A DNA stretch of 64,000 nt, from the NCBI GenBank assembly GCA_964545715.1, contig CAZJHX010000034.1, forward strand, positions 1 through 64,000, read 5' to 3'. Below, in pieces: positions 8,016 to 16,871 of the stretch. A program made the translations under genes and the position numbers. The DNA is from CAZJHX01 sp964545715. Its GTDB lineage: Bacteria; Myxococcota_A; UBA9042; GCA-2863065. Every line of letters begins with the position of its first letter. Position 1 is the first letter of the stretch. The notes below the pieces were generated by a model. It was not told the DNA's origin. It was given only the letters and a program-made list of their open reading frames with translations, and did not search any database.

Positions 8016-9896
8016 TCAGCCGCGAAGGCGGCGCCAGTCTCGGCCCCAGACGAAGGCGAGACTACCCGTCGCGCTGAAGGCGGCAAAGTCGATCACGAGC
8101 CAGTACGCGTCGGGGTACAGCAACGTGAAGACAAAGCCCAGGGCGAAGCCGGCGGCGGCAGCGAGCAGGCGCATGTCGATGGCCACCGCTGCGATGGCGC
8201 AGGCCGCTGAGAAGCTGAACTGGACGAAGGCCACGCCGTGAGCGACACGCATGCCGATGTAGAGCGACGCGGCCCATAGTGCGCCGGCGGCGACTGCGCT
8301 GAAGGCCAACGCCCACAAGAAGCGGCGGTTGACCGAGGTCGAGTCCCACACGCCCCAGAAGCGCACGGTCAGGATGCCTATGGCGGCGCCGTGCAGGCTG
8401 ATGAGCGTCGTGACCAGCACCGGGCTGTCCGCGTGGCGGCCGGTCAACTGGAGCCAGGCCAGGATTGAGAAGACGACGCCCCAGAAGCCGCAGATGCCCG
8501 CGCAGATCAGCGCGCGAAAGCCCACAGCGACGGCCGGATCGACCTCGCGCTCCAGCGCTCGCAGCTGCTCCAACTCCCGATTGGCCCGCGCTCTCTCGCT
8601 GCGCAGTGTCTCCAAGCGGGCGACCAGCTCGGGCGGGGCCGTGCTCAGCGCGCTCAGCAGCACACCCGCCCGGTCGATGTCGCCGGCTTGCAGCGCTTCA
8701 CGCACCGCCAGGGTGTTGGTCTCCTCCAGCGCCTGGATCGCCGCCTCGTTGTCCTCCCATGTAACCAGCGCCTGCTTGAAGCCGAAGCGGCACTCGCCGA
8801 GCAGGGCCTGGAATTGGTCGCGCGCTTCACGCGACTCGGCGTCGAGGCATGCGCGCAGCCGCTCGAGTCGCTTTGTGGCAGCCGCCGCGAGGCGCGCGGA
8901 CTCACGATGGCGCAAAAACGCGGCGACCGCCTCGCGCATTGCCTCGGCGGATTCGTATCGGTCGTCTGGACGCCGAGAACACGCGCGATTCGCGATGTCA
9001 GCGAGCTCGGAGGGCACGCTGTCCGGGTACGGCCAGGGCGCGGACTGGGCGGCCATCAGCAGACGGGTCATCAAGTCGGAGCCCGGATGCCGGCTCGCGC
9101 CCGTCAGCACCGTATGCAGGGTGGCGCCCAGCTGGTAGACGTCTGTGCGCGGGCCCATCTCGTCGGTGCGGACCAGCACCATCTCCGGCGCCAAAAAGCC
9201 GGGTGTGCCGACGACGTCGCGCTCGTCCGAGATGGCCGGCAGCTCGACCACGCAGTCGTCCCTGAACCGGGCGGCCAGGCCCCAGTCGAGCACGTAGACC
9301 TCCCCCAGCGTGCCGATCATGATGTTGCGCGGCTTCAAGTCGCGGTGCACCACGCCCCGATCATGGGCGAACTGCGCCACGCTGCACGCGATCATCAAGA
9401 CTCGCAAATGCCACTCAAGCGCGTCGCCTTCTTCGGGCGAATCGAGCCGTCCGCCGGCGCCGATCCACGAGATCCACGGCGTGCCCTCCACGCGCTTCAT
9501 CACGACGATGGGCTTGCCGTCGTCGTCGCGACCCAGCATGTGCACCGGCACGACGTTGGGGTGGGCCAGAGCACCGAGCGTGCGCGCCTCCCGCAACAGC
9601 TCGGTGGCGGCGTGATCCGGGCGATCGTCACGCAGCGCCTTCACGGCGACCTGACGGCCCAGCGATTGCTGGATGGCCAATCTGACAACAGCGTTGCCGC
9701 CCTTGCCGACCGTGCCCTGGTACTCGAGCTGATGACCGTCGGCCAGAAACGGCGCCGCGTCGGAGTCCGGCGGGCTGACGGCCGCACGGGTGCATACGGT
9801 GCCCTGCTCGGTCAGCGACAGCTCATCCGCATCGATGCCCAGCGTATCCCAGCGCACCGAGATGGTCTGCCGCAGCCTCTCCAACTGGTTGCTCAC
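8016..9896 (-). CDS. Membrane Ser/Thr protein kinase 1 (Hanks type)
   Basis: 626 residues. The kinase domain lies at about 58-320, with glycine loop GTVGKGGNAV, Lys86, HRDLKPRN (His184-Asp186) and DWG (Asp204) in place of DFG. The GTPGFLAPEM segment marks the activation loop end. A helical stretch follows (about 330-450), and the C-terminus holds about six hydrophobic membrane segments (about 455-615), so the kinase faces the cytoplasm. It is paralogous over its whole length to the kinase at 12424-14394. It starts 15 bases after the M23 lipoprotein stop, so the two share a transcript and probably the sigma54 promoter at 10943-10958. The FHA domain of the neighbouring activator is a likely phosphothreonine reader. 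Confidence 0.92.
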   Translation of the reverse strand: MSNQLERLRQTISVRWDTLGIDADELSLTEQGTVCTRAAVSPPDSDAAPFLADGHQLEYQGTVGKGGNAVVRLAIQQSLGRQVAVKALRDDRPDHAATELLREARTLGALAHPNVVPVHMLGRDDDGKPIVVMKRVEGTPWISWIGAGGRLDSPEEGDALEWHLRVLMIACSVAQFAHDRGVVHRDLKPRNIMIGTLGEVYVLDWGLAARFRDDCVVELPAISDERDVVGTPGFLAPEMVLVRTDEMGPRTDVYQLGATLHTVLTGASRHPGSDLMTRLLMAAQSAPWPYPDSVPSELADIANRACSRRPDDRYESAEAMREAVAAFLRHRESARLAAAATKRLERLRACLDAESREARDQFQALLGECRFGFKQALVTWEDNEAAIQALEETNTLAVREALQAGDIDRAGVLLSALSTAPPELVARLETLRSERARANRELEQLRALEREVDPAVAVGFRALICAGICGFWGVVFSILAWLQLTGRHADSPVLVTTLISLHGAAIGILTVRFWGVWDSTSVNRRFLWALAFSAVAAGALWAASLYIGMRVAHGVAFVQFSFSAACAIAAVAIDMRLLAAAAGFALGFVFTLLYPDAYWLVIDFAAFSATGSLAFVWGRDWRRLRG

Positions 9897-9911
9897 CCGG
9901 CCGATACTACC

Positions 9912-10928
9912 TCACCAGGCCAGCAACGCCGGGTCATACACCGCATCAAACGACTGCGCGGTCGCGCACGGATCCAATCCGGCGCTCGTACCCAACTCAA
10001 AATGCAGGTGGCGGACATCGCTGCGCCCGCTGTTGCCCATCTCGGCGATCGGCTGCCCGCCCGCCACCTCCTCCCCAACCTCCACCTGCACGCCGTCGGG
10101 TGCCAGGTGGGCGTAGCGCGTGAAGACGCCGGACACATGCTCGATCACAACGTGGTTACCCCAGCCGCTCCCGCACTCGCGAAGCGCCGCGTTGGACCCG
10201 AACGTGCTGCTTTGGGGACACCCGGTCCTTACATACGCCACGCTGCCTGTCGCGGCAGCCAGCACGGGGACGACCGCCGCGGACGCGTCGTCGTGCACGT
10301 GATCGACGCCCTCATGCACCGCGGGCGAACCCGGGGTGCCGGCAAACGCACCGACGGATGTAGACGCGCAGGGCACGGTCCATTGCAGCGACGCCGCCCC
10401 GGGTGGTGTCCCGGACGCCGCCAGCTGGATGGGCGCATATTCGGTGGTCTGCCCGTGGTACCCCGAGCATGCGGGCGGATCAGCTGCCGATTCCACCGCG
10501 ATCATGCGCGTGTCCGCAGCCAGAACCTCACCTGCCGTGCCAAGCCCAATCGCCGTGATCTGTCGCACGCCGAGCGTGCTGAAATCATACGTAAGCTCAA
10601 ACCCGGCGTCCGACTGCGTCGACGTGCCGAGCGCCCAGGCGTCCGCCTCGTACTGCACTGCGATGACGCCGCCGGCCACGATCGCTGAAAAGGTGCATGG
10701 GTTGATGCACGTGGGCTCACTGACCAGCGACACCGACGGCTCCGAGACCGGCGCGGGGTCGGGCTGCGGCTCGGTAACCGCCGGGACAGCGCCGGCGCTC
10801 GTGTCCGCCTTCGGCCCTGGAGGCTGGTACGCGCTGGGCGCCACGGGCACTTTGGGGTGGGGCGGCGGCGGTTCGCAAGCGCCGACCAGCGCGGCGAGCG
10901 TCGCGATCATCGTGAGTCGCAGTTTCAT
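9912..10928 (-). CDS. M23-family peptidase lipoprotein
   Basis: 338 residues. Lipobox with Cys18, then a Pro-rich linker to about 70, then a beta-sandwich-like domain (about 72-146) that is also present in the lipoprotein at 16872. The C-terminal LytM/M23 domain has His205 and Asp209 (HEGVD), His274 (YAHL) and His307/His309 (HLHFE), so all zinc ligands and the catalytic His are present. M23 enzymes cleave peptide cross-links in peptidoglycan. The lipobox predicts attachment to a membrane in the periplasm. A sigma54-type promoter ends only 15 bases before the ATG. It is followed 15 bases later by kinase 1 and is divergent from the FHA-sigma54 activator. Confidence 0.9.
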   Translation of the reverse strand: MKLRLTMIATLAALVGACEPPPPHPKVPVAPSAYQPPGPKADTSAGAVPAVTEPQPDPAPVSEPSVSLVSEPTCINPCTFSAIVAGGVIAVQYEADAWALGTSTQSDAGFELTYDFSTLGVRQITAIGLGTAGEVLAADTRMIAVESAADPPACSGYHGQTTEYAPIQLAASGTPPGAASLQWTVPCASTSVGAFAGTPGSPAVHEGVDHVHDDASAAVVPVLAAATGSVAYVRTGCPQSSTFGSNAALRECGSGWGNHVVIEHVSGVFTRYAHLAPDGVQVEVGEEVAGGQPIAEMGNSGRSDVRHLHFELGTSAGLDPCATAQSFDAVYDPALLAW

Positions 10929-10942
10929 GCCGTCCACCACTG

Positions 10943-10958
10943 TGCAACGAGCAGGCCA
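10943..10958 (-). promoter_or_regulatory. sigma54-type promoter of the M23 lipoprotein/kinase 1 operon
   Basis: The minus strand reads TGGCCTGCTCGTTGCA. TGGC and TTGCA stand at exact sigma54 spacing, and only the AC of the -24 box differs. The predicted start, near 10932, is four bases before the ATG, so the mRNA would be almost leaderless. The same geometry is seen at 16844-16859. Upstream repeats at 10993-11033 lie 61-101 bases from the start point, normal for an activator site. Confidence 0.6.
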
Positions 10959-10992
10959 GCCTGCAGTACGTCGAACGACCGATAGCCCGGCG

Positions 10993-11033
10993 CTGCGGAC
11001 ATGCCTGCGGACACCCGTCGGACATGTCCGCAG
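10993..11033. promoter_or_regulatory. Putative activator/operator site: GGACA repeats
   Basis: Perfect 11-base inverted repeat, CTGCGGACATG at 10993-11003 and CATGTCCGCAG at 11023-11033. Inside it CTGCGGACA is tandemly repeated with a 12-base period (10993 and 11005), and GGACATGTCC at 11020-11029 is itself a palindrome. It sits between the two divergent promoters. TGTCCG/CGGACA half-sites recur before three other sigma54-type promoters in this window. The natural ligand is the HTH of the activator encoded at 11074, but this is inference. Confidence 0.55.
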
Positions 11034-11038
11034 GCCCA

Positions 11039-11067
11039 TTGAGTTCGGTGGGGGGGCCACGTACCCT
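11039..11067 (+). promoter_or_regulatory. Possible sigma70-type promoter of the FHA-sigma54 activator
   Basis: TTGAGT and TACCCT are separated by 17 bases, with the expected start point at about 11074, where the GTG start codon lies. The transcript would then be leaderless, which fits the absence of a ribosome site. The -10 box is weak, so the call is tentative. The GGACA repeats end six bases upstream of the -35 box, which would allow autoregulation. Confidence 0.3.
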
Positions 11068-11073
11068 CGGCGC

Positions 11074-12408
11074 GTGGTCGACACCACCAAGACAGCAGGC
11101 GATCTGCTTCGCGGACACGCCACGGACGAGAAGCGCATCTGGTGGCTCAGCGTCGGGTGGCACACCGACGCATCCGTAATCGGACGTCGGTTGTCGCTGG
11201 ACGGCCGTGGCGAGGTCGTGCTGGGACGTGACGAGCCGGTGTTCGGGCCGGACGTGGCCGACCCGCGGATGTCGCGCCGACACGCGTCGCTGCGGGTGCA
11301 GCGCGGCGTGCTGCGGGTCGCGGACCTGTCCAGCCGAAACGGCACCTGGTTAAACGGTACCCGCGTCATGCGTACCAAGGTCATGGACGGTGACGTCATC
11401 GGTGTCGGCTCGATGCTGCTGGTGGCCCATCGCGCGCCGCTGCTGCACGAGCCCGCGGACGATCCTGACCTGGCCGGCGAGAGCTACGCGCTGGGCCGCG
11501 TGCTGAAGGAGATCGACGCGGTTGCCGCCCACACGACGCCTGTCCTGGTGCTCGGCGAGTCGGGCAGCGGCAAAGAGCTCGTGGCGCGCCGACTGCACCG
11601 CCAGAGCAAGCGCAGCGGCGACCTGCACACGGTGAACTGCGGCGCGTTGTCGGACGAGCTGCTGCTAAGCGAGCTGTTCGGCCATCGACGCGGGGCGTTC
11701 AGCGGGGCCGATAGGGACCGCATCGGCATCTTGGAGTCGGCCAGCGGCGGCACCGTGCTGCTGGACGAGATCGGAGACGCGGGCCCACGCCTGCAGGTCG
11801 CGCTGCTGAGATTTCTGCAGGAGGGCGAGGTTCGGCGCGTCGGCGACAACCAGCCCCGCACCGTCGACACGCGGGTTGTGGCGGCAACGCACCGCAATCT
11901 GCCCGCGATGGTCGGGGAGTCGACCTTTCGCGAAGACCTGCTGGCCAGGCTGGCGGGATGGACTATCCGCATTCCGCCGCTGCGGGAGCGACGCCTGGAT
12001 ATCGCGGTGCTGGCCAAGCGCTTCGGTGACGCGGAGGCCGGCAGGCCGATATCGCTGAGCTACGCGCTGGCGCGCTCGCTGTTTGAGTATGCGTGGCCAC
12101 GCAACGTTCGGGAGCTGCAGACCGTCATGCGTCGTGCGGTGATCGATGCCGCAGGCGCTGATGAGCTGGAATTGAGCCCAGCCGTGCGCGCGATGCTGGT
12201 GTCGCAACCGATGACTCGCGGGCCGGACTCGGCGCCGGAGCCCGTAGGAAGTCGGCGGCCGGAGCCGGACGGGCTACGCGAGCATATGACAGCCCACAAG
12301 GGCAATGTTCGCGCTGCTGCAAAAGCGCTTGGGGTGCCTCGCCCGACGCTGTATCGGTGGCTTGGAGAGGCCGGCATCGACCCGGCCGCCCTGCGCGAGG
12401 ACGGCTGA
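11074..12408 (+). CDS. FHA-domain sigma54-dependent transcription activator
   Basis: 444 residues from a GTG at 11074; the frame is open further left but without homology. The FHA domain (about 45-115) has the phosphopeptide-binding residues in VLGRDE, MSRRHASLR and SSRNGTWLNG. A sigma54-activator AAA+ domain follows with Walker A GESGSGKE (161-168), GAFSGA (207-212, the sigma54-contact loop with Ser for Thr) and Walker B TVLLDEIGD. The C-terminus is a Fis-type HTH (NVRAAAKALGVPRPTLYRW). FHA replaces the usual receiver domain, so control by Ser/Thr phosphorylation is expected. Both flanking operons encode Ser/Thr kinases. It is co-directional with kinase 2, 15 bases upstream of it. Confidence 0.93.
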   Translation: MVDTTKTAGDLLRGHATDEKRIWWLSVGWHTDASVIGRRLSLDGRGEVVLGRDEPVFGPDVADPRMSRRHASLRVQRGVLRVADLSSRNGTWLNGTRVMRTKVMDGDVIGVGSMLLVAHRAPLLHEPADDPDLAGESYALGRVLKEIDAVAAHTTPVLVLGESGSGKELVARRLHRQSKRSGDLHTVNCGALSDELLLSELFGHRRGAFSGADRDRIGILESASGGTVLLDEIGDAGPRLQVALLRFLQEGEVRRVGDNQPRTVDTRVVAATHRNLPAMVGESTFREDLLARLAGWTIRIPPLRERRLDIAVLAKRFGDAEAGRPISLSYALARSLFEYAWPRNVRELQTVMRRAVIDAAGADELELSPAVRAMLVSQPMTRGPDSAPEPVGSRRPEPDGLREHMTAHKGNVRAAAKALGVPRPTLYRWLGEAGIDPAALREDG

Positions 12409-12423
12409 GCGACCGGGTCATGT

Positions 12424-14394
12424 ATGATCCGGCCCTTGGCCGCCTCGAAAACCGGACCCTCGACCGAGGGCGAACCAAACGTAAACGACGTCGTCTTGAC
12501 GCGGTGGTCGCTGTGCGGCCTGGAGCCCGAGTCGTTTCGATTGCGCGACGACGGGACGCTGGCCCCCCAGGGCGACGCGGACGAGCCGACCACGGTTCGC
12601 GGTCTGTCGGTGTGGGCGCTTCCGCGCGTTATGGAGAACGGCGCAACGCTGGCGCAGGCGGAGTTCGAAGTCGCGGACATCATCGGCCGCGGCGGCATGG
12701 GCGAGGTGCGGTTGGCGCGGCAGACGTCGCTGAATCGGCTGGTCGCCGTCAAGGTGCTGCATCGCAACGACCGGCTTGACGAGCGGGCGGTGGCGATGAT
12801 GAGCGAGGCGCGGACCATGGGCGCGCTCGAGCATCCGAACATCGTCCCCGTCTACATGCTCGGGGCCGACACCGACGGGCGGCCGGCCATCGTCATGAAG
12901 CGGATCGAGGGCACGCCTTGGAACGAGTTCATCGCACCGGGGCCCGACAGGACGTGTCCGCCGGGCGCGGCGGAGGACCCGCTGGACTGGCACCTGAGGG
13001 TGTTGATGCAAGTCTGTGACGCGGTGCACTTCGCCCACGAGCGCGGCGTTCTTCATCGGGATCTCAAGATGGAGAACGTCATGATCGGCCGGCATGCCGA
13101 GGTCTACCTGCTCGACTGGGGCCTGGCGGCGGCGCTGCGTCCGGATACGGGGCTGCCCCTGCCGCTGGCGAGCGCGGTCCGGCAGGTCGTGGGGACACCC
13201 AAGTGCGTTGCACCGGAGATGGTGCTGCTGGAAGGCGGCCAGATGGGTCCCGCCACGGACGTCTATCAGCTGGGATGTGCCCTGCACACGGTGCTCACCG
13301 GCGACCGCCGTCACGCGGGCGTGACAGTGGTCGAGATGATGTACGCCGCCGCGGCCTCGCGCCCCGCCGTATATGCCGCCGGCGTATCGACCATGCTGGG
13401 GGAGATCGCCAACAAGGCCACGTCTCGGCTCGCTGCGGATCGCCACCCGACCGCGCTGGCGCTAAAAGCGGCCATCGCCGAGTACCTGCGCGTGCGCGGC
13501 TCACTGGCGCTCAGCGGCGCGGCGTCATCCCGCGTTCCCGAGATCGTTCGACTGGTGGCGGACGACACGCTGCTGGACCGACCGACCAAGCTCCATCACC
13601 TGTTTGGCGAGTGCCGTTTCGGCTTCGAGGCGGCGCTGAAGCAATGGCCGGAAAACCGTGAGGCCCTGGTCGGGTTGCGTCGCGTCCGAGTCGAGATGCT
13701 GGCCCACGCCGTGCAAACCGCCAACGTGGAGCAAGCCCAGGTGCTGCTGCGCGAGATCAAAGACCCGCCGCAGCAGCTTGTGGACGAGCTTGGCGCGCTG
13801 CGCGAAAGAAAGGCGGCGCAGGCGAGACGGGTCGCGGATCTGGAGCAGATGGCGCACGACATGGATCTGGCTATCCACAGCCGCGTGCGCAGCCGAATCA
13901 TGGTGGCGCTGGCGTTCTTCTGGGGCGCGCTGTACACGCTGCTGGCCGTTCTCGCGCGCACCGGATCCGACGTCGACGCCATCGGCTATCCGATGTTCTT
14001 TGTGCTGATCGGCCTGCACACGGGCGCGACGGTGGGCCTCACCCTGTTGCTGCGTCGACAGCTGTGGACCAGCGCGTTGAACCGGCGCTTCGTCCTGACA
14101 CTGCAATTCACCTATCTGGCGCCCCTGATGCTGTGGCCGATGGCCCACCACCTCGCCCTGCCGCTGGTGGTGGCGCTGGCGCTGTTGAACTTCTGCTTTG
14201 CGATGTCCTGCGTGGTGGCGGCGGTGGCGATCGACGCCCGCATCCTGCTTGCCGCGGCCATCTTTGCCGTGGCCTACGTGGCGCTGCCGCTGTATCCGGC
14301 GCGGGTGTGGGAGATCATGGCCGCGACTACGTTCAATGCGCTGCTATACATCGGCTGGATTTGGCGCGTACCCGTCGCGAAGAGACGCCCTTAG
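12424..14394 (+). CDS. Membrane Ser/Thr protein kinase 2 (Hanks type)
   Basis: 656 residues, paralogous to kinase 1. The kinase domain is at about 82-345, with IGRGGMGEV, Lys110, HRDLKMEN (His211-Asp213) and DWG at Asp231. Shared family landmarks after the kinase domain include LFGECRFGFEAALKQW, matched in kinase 1 by LLGECRFGFKQALVTW. The C-terminus has about six membrane segments (490-650). It starts 15 bases after the activator stop, so it belongs to the same transcript. Its stop overlaps that of the convergent cytochrome gene. Kinase and FHA activator expressed together make a direct phosphorylation link plausible. An ATG at 12419 is in another frame; the N-terminal 25 residues are uncertain. 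Confidence 0.92.
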   Translation: MIRPLAASKTGPSTEGEPNVNDVVLTRWSLCGLEPESFRLRDDGTLAPQGDADEPTTVRGLSVWALPRVMENGATLAQAEFEVADIIGRGGMGEVRLARQTSLNRLVAVKVLHRNDRLDERAVAMMSEARTMGALEHPNIVPVYMLGADTDGRPAIVMKRIEGTPWNEFIAPGPDRTCPPGAAEDPLDWHLRVLMQVCDAVHFAHERGVLHRDLKMENVMIGRHAEVYLLDWGLAAALRPDTGLPLPLASAVRQVVGTPKCVAPEMVLLEGGQMGPATDVYQLGCALHTVLTGDRRHAGVTVVEMMYAAAASRPAVYAAGVSTMLGEIANKATSRLAADRHPTALALKAAIAEYLRVRGSLALSGAASSRVPEIVRLVADDTLLDRPTKLHHLFGECRFGFEAALKQWPENREALVGLRRVRVEMLAHAVQTANVEQAQVLLREIKDPPQQLVDELGALRERKAAQARRVADLEQMAHDMDLAIHSRVRSRIMVALAFFWGALYTLLAVLARTGSDVDAIGYPMFFVLIGLHTGATVGLTLLLRRQLWTSALNRRFVLTLQFTYLAPLMLWPMAHHLALPLVVALALLNFCFAMSCVVAAVAIDARILLAAAIFAVAYVALPLYPARVWEIMAATTFNALLYIGWIWRVPVAKRRP

Positions 14395-16646
14395 GGCACG
14401 TCGTCGCAGGTCAGCGGGCTCTCGATCGCCTCGGCCACCAACGCCACGCTGACCACCATGCCACTTGAGACCACCGGCTTGAGCGTCAGCAGCGATTCGC
14501 TCTCGTCCGCGAGGTCCAGCGCTACCTCCGTTTTCAGTTGAACCACGACCTTGTTGCTGAGCTGGCCGCCGTCCGTGGTGACCTGCTGGACATCCAGCAC
14601 GGTCAGCTCGCCCGTGAGCGCCGCCCCGACCGGCAGCGAGCGGCACGGCGAGCACTTGCCCTCGAGCGCTTGTAGTTCGACACCGTCGATGCGGAGTGTG
14701 ACGTCCCCCTGGAGCCCGGTCTCGGTATTGCACAGACGTGCCACGGCGCAGCCTGCCGTCCCCCCGGCGCGCGACAGGGGCTTGCCCAGCTCCAGGAAGC
14801 AGACGATGTCGCGGAAGCTCTCGTCAAACAGCTGGCGCTTCAACACGCCGCCCTTGTCGACCAGATTGGCCAGCTCGGCGCGGGCGCCCTTCAGGCGTGC
14901 GAGACCGGGTGACACCGCCAGCGCCTGCACGCTCAGGCCGACGGCGGCCGCCACCTGCGCCAGTGACATGACGCCGTCCCACGTATCGGCCAGCCTCGTA
15001 ATGGGCTCCTCGGCGCGCTCCTTGGCCAGCGGGATTCCGGCGATGGTCATCGCTTGTTCGAAGCGCGCCCGGTCCGCATCCAGACCGCTTTGAAACACGT
15101 CGTCCTTCGGATACAGCTTCACGACGTCGCCGATGACCGCTTGCGGATACTGCTTCTCGTAGCTGAGCACGATGTCCCGGATCTCATCCGTCGCCGGGCG
15201 CATGCCGCCGTAATGACACCCCATGCAGCTGCGCCCATTGGTGACCACCGGGGGGGCGCTCCAGCTGTCGGAGACGACGTCGGACGGCGCTTCGTCGATG
15301 CGCTGTCCCTGCGCGTTCGTGATCAGGTAGGCCTGCAGGCCGTTTGGCAGGCTGAAGATCATCTCGTTGCCGTCGTGCACGAAGTCGACGGGATGCTGGA
15401 AGATGTTCTGTACGCCCTGGTTGTCGGCGAAGTCGTAGCTGACCCACAGCGCGCCGTTGTAGTCGCCCAGCACGGCTTGATTTGCGCTAAGGCCCAGCTC
15501 GTGACGCTCGATGACGCGGTTGTTGACCGAGACCTTGGAGAACACGAACCCGGCGCGCGCCACGTTGCCCAGCTCGATGTCCTCGGCGATATCCACGCCA
15601 AGCAGGGTTTCAAGTCCGGCGGTGGTCTCGGGAAGCCCCAGGATCTCGTGATACAGCGGCGGCATGGACGCCGTCGCGGCCAGCCAGTCGCCTTCGACAA
15701 ACGGCACCTGGGTCTGCGTGAAGTCGTAGAGATACTCCGCGTCGGGGTTGTCGTCGATGATGTTGGCGTATGGGTATCTCGCTTCAATGCGCGTCCACAC
15801 GTCTGTCAGGGGGCCGAGTCCCTGCTCGGTGACCGGCGCCTCGTCCCAGCCGTAATCGCGCAGATCGATGCGCAGCAGCAGGCCGCCTTCACCGACGACC
15901 TGTGCAGGTGTGACCTTGGCCTTCCACGATAGGGAGTTGACCAGCTTGGTGAGCGCGTGGCGATACGTCTCCAGCTTGTCCTCGGCGGCGCCGGCGTTGT
16001 GCAGGTGCGCCAGCGTGATGTAACGCACAAACCGCTGCTCGTTGAGCTGATAGCTCTCCTCGAGGTCCTTGCGCATTTGCCACAGCTGCTGTTCGCGGAG
16101 GACAAACTCGGCGGGCGGAGGCTCCGGCGCCGCCAGGCAGGAGATGTAGTGGCGCAGACGCTGAACCTCGACGTCGGTGGCGCGCGGCCCCACACCCGGC
16201 GGCGGCATCGTGTCGCTTTCGAGCCGCTTCAGCACGGGCGAAGCGTCCGGGTCTCCCGGAATGATCATGCCCACATCGACCAGCCCATCGATATCCGTCA
16301 CGTCTGTGATGTGCGTCTGAACCGGCGTCTCGCCGTCGGGCGTGTGACACCGCGCGCACGTGTCACGCAGCTGAGCGACGATGGCCTCACGCGCTTGTGC
16401 CAGCCAGGGCTCCTCGCAGGCGGGCGCGGGGTTGTCCTCGGCGTTTTTGGACGCACGACGGTCCGCGTTGTTCAGGCCGGGATCGCGCGGCACCTCGGGC
16501 GCCGCGGCCGCCTGGTCTTGGACCAGCCCACCTGTCCCGACCGCCTCCTGTCCCAACACCATCTCCGCCGGGGCGCCGCACGCCAGCGGTCCACCCAGGA
16601 CACACACCACCATGAGCGCCACCCGGCGCTTCGTACACATCGACAT
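14391..16646 (-). CDS. Cytochrome c-like lipoprotein with two CxxCH motifs
   Basis: 751 residues. Signal peptide with lipobox Cys23. A first haem-binding motif CARCH lies at 97-101, followed by a DMPPPG-type segment (SDTMPPPGVG) common in cytochromes that supply a distal Met ligand. A second motif, CMGCH, lies near 475. The remaining sequence is long and not recognised; it may be a periplasmic electron-transfer or planctomycete-type cytochrome-associated protein. GGGAGA five bases upstream supports the start. It is convergent with kinase 2, and the two stop codons overlap. No nearby redox partner is evident. Confidence 0.8.
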   Translation of the reverse strand: MSMCTKRRVALMVVCVLGGPLACGAPAEMVLGQEAVGTGGLVQDQAAAAPEVPRDPGLNNADRRASKNAEDNPAPACEEPWLAQAREAIVAQLRDTCARCHTPDGETPVQTHITDVTDIDGLVDVGMIIPGDPDASPVLKRLESDTMPPPGVGPRATDVEVQRLRHYISCLAAPEPPPAEFVLREQQLWQMRKDLEESYQLNEQRFVRYITLAHLHNAGAAEDKLETYRHALTKLVNSLSWKAKVTPAQVVGEGGLLLRIDLRDYGWDEAPVTEQGLGPLTDVWTRIEARYPYANIIDDNPDAEYLYDFTQTQVPFVEGDWLAATASMPPLYHEILGLPETTAGLETLLGVDIAEDIELGNVARAGFVFSKVSVNNRVIERHELGLSANQAVLGDYNGALWVSYDFADNQGVQNIFQHPVDFVHDGNEMIFSLPNGLQAYLITNAQGQRIDEAPSDVVSDSWSAPPVVTNGRSCMGCHYGGMRPATDEIRDIVLSYEKQYPQAVIGDVVKLYPKDDVFQSGLDADRARFEQAMTIAGIPLAKERAEEPITRLADTWDGVMSLAQVAAAVGLSVQALAVSPGLARLKGARAELANLVDKGGVLKRQLFDESFRDIVCFLELGKPLSRAGGTAGCAVARLCNTETGLQGDVTLRIDGVELQALEGKCSPCRSLPVGAALTGELTVLDVQQVTTDGGQLSNKVVVQLKTEVALDLADESESLLTLKPVVSSGMVVSVALVAEAIESPLTCDDVP

Positions 16647-16764
16647 CCTCTTCTCCCTACGATTTGACTATTGACCTGGACGGACACCAGTGCACAGCGC
16701 GGACCACGTGGCGCGATCGCCCCGCCTGGCCCGGTTTCGGCGACCTGCTGGGACGGATGACGAC

Positions 16765-16776
16765 TGTCCGTGGACA
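16765..16776. promoter_or_regulatory. Putative activator site TGTCCGTGGACA
   Basis: Nearly palindromic TGTCCG/TGGACA, centred about 100 bases upstream of the predicted start of the C39 lipoprotein transcript. The same half-sites occur at 10993-11033, 22580 and 47680-47693. A further CGGACA stands at 16679-16684. It may also affect the divergent cytochrome gene. Confidence 0.45.
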
Positions 16777-16843
16777 TGCCCGCCGACGGTGTCCACGCCC
16801 CGCCGAAGGTCGCCAGGTGGCCCCCCGTACGCCAGTGCCGCGG

Positions 16844-16859
16844 TGGCCTACCGCTTGCA
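16844..16859 (+). promoter_or_regulatory. sigma54-type promoter of the C39 peptidase-like lipoprotein
   Basis: TGGCCTACCGCTTGCA keeps TGGC and TTGCA at exact spacing and shares its TGGCCT box with the promoter at 10943-10958. The predicted start, 16870, is two bases before the ATG, so the mRNA would be leaderless or nearly so. Confidence 0.6.
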
Positions 16860-16871
16860 CCCCTGCGGCGC

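Noticed and set aside
8688..10688. 666-codon open frame on the + strand
   Set aside because: Antisense to kinase 1 and the M23 lipoprotein, both with catalytic motifs; its protein has no recognisable composition.
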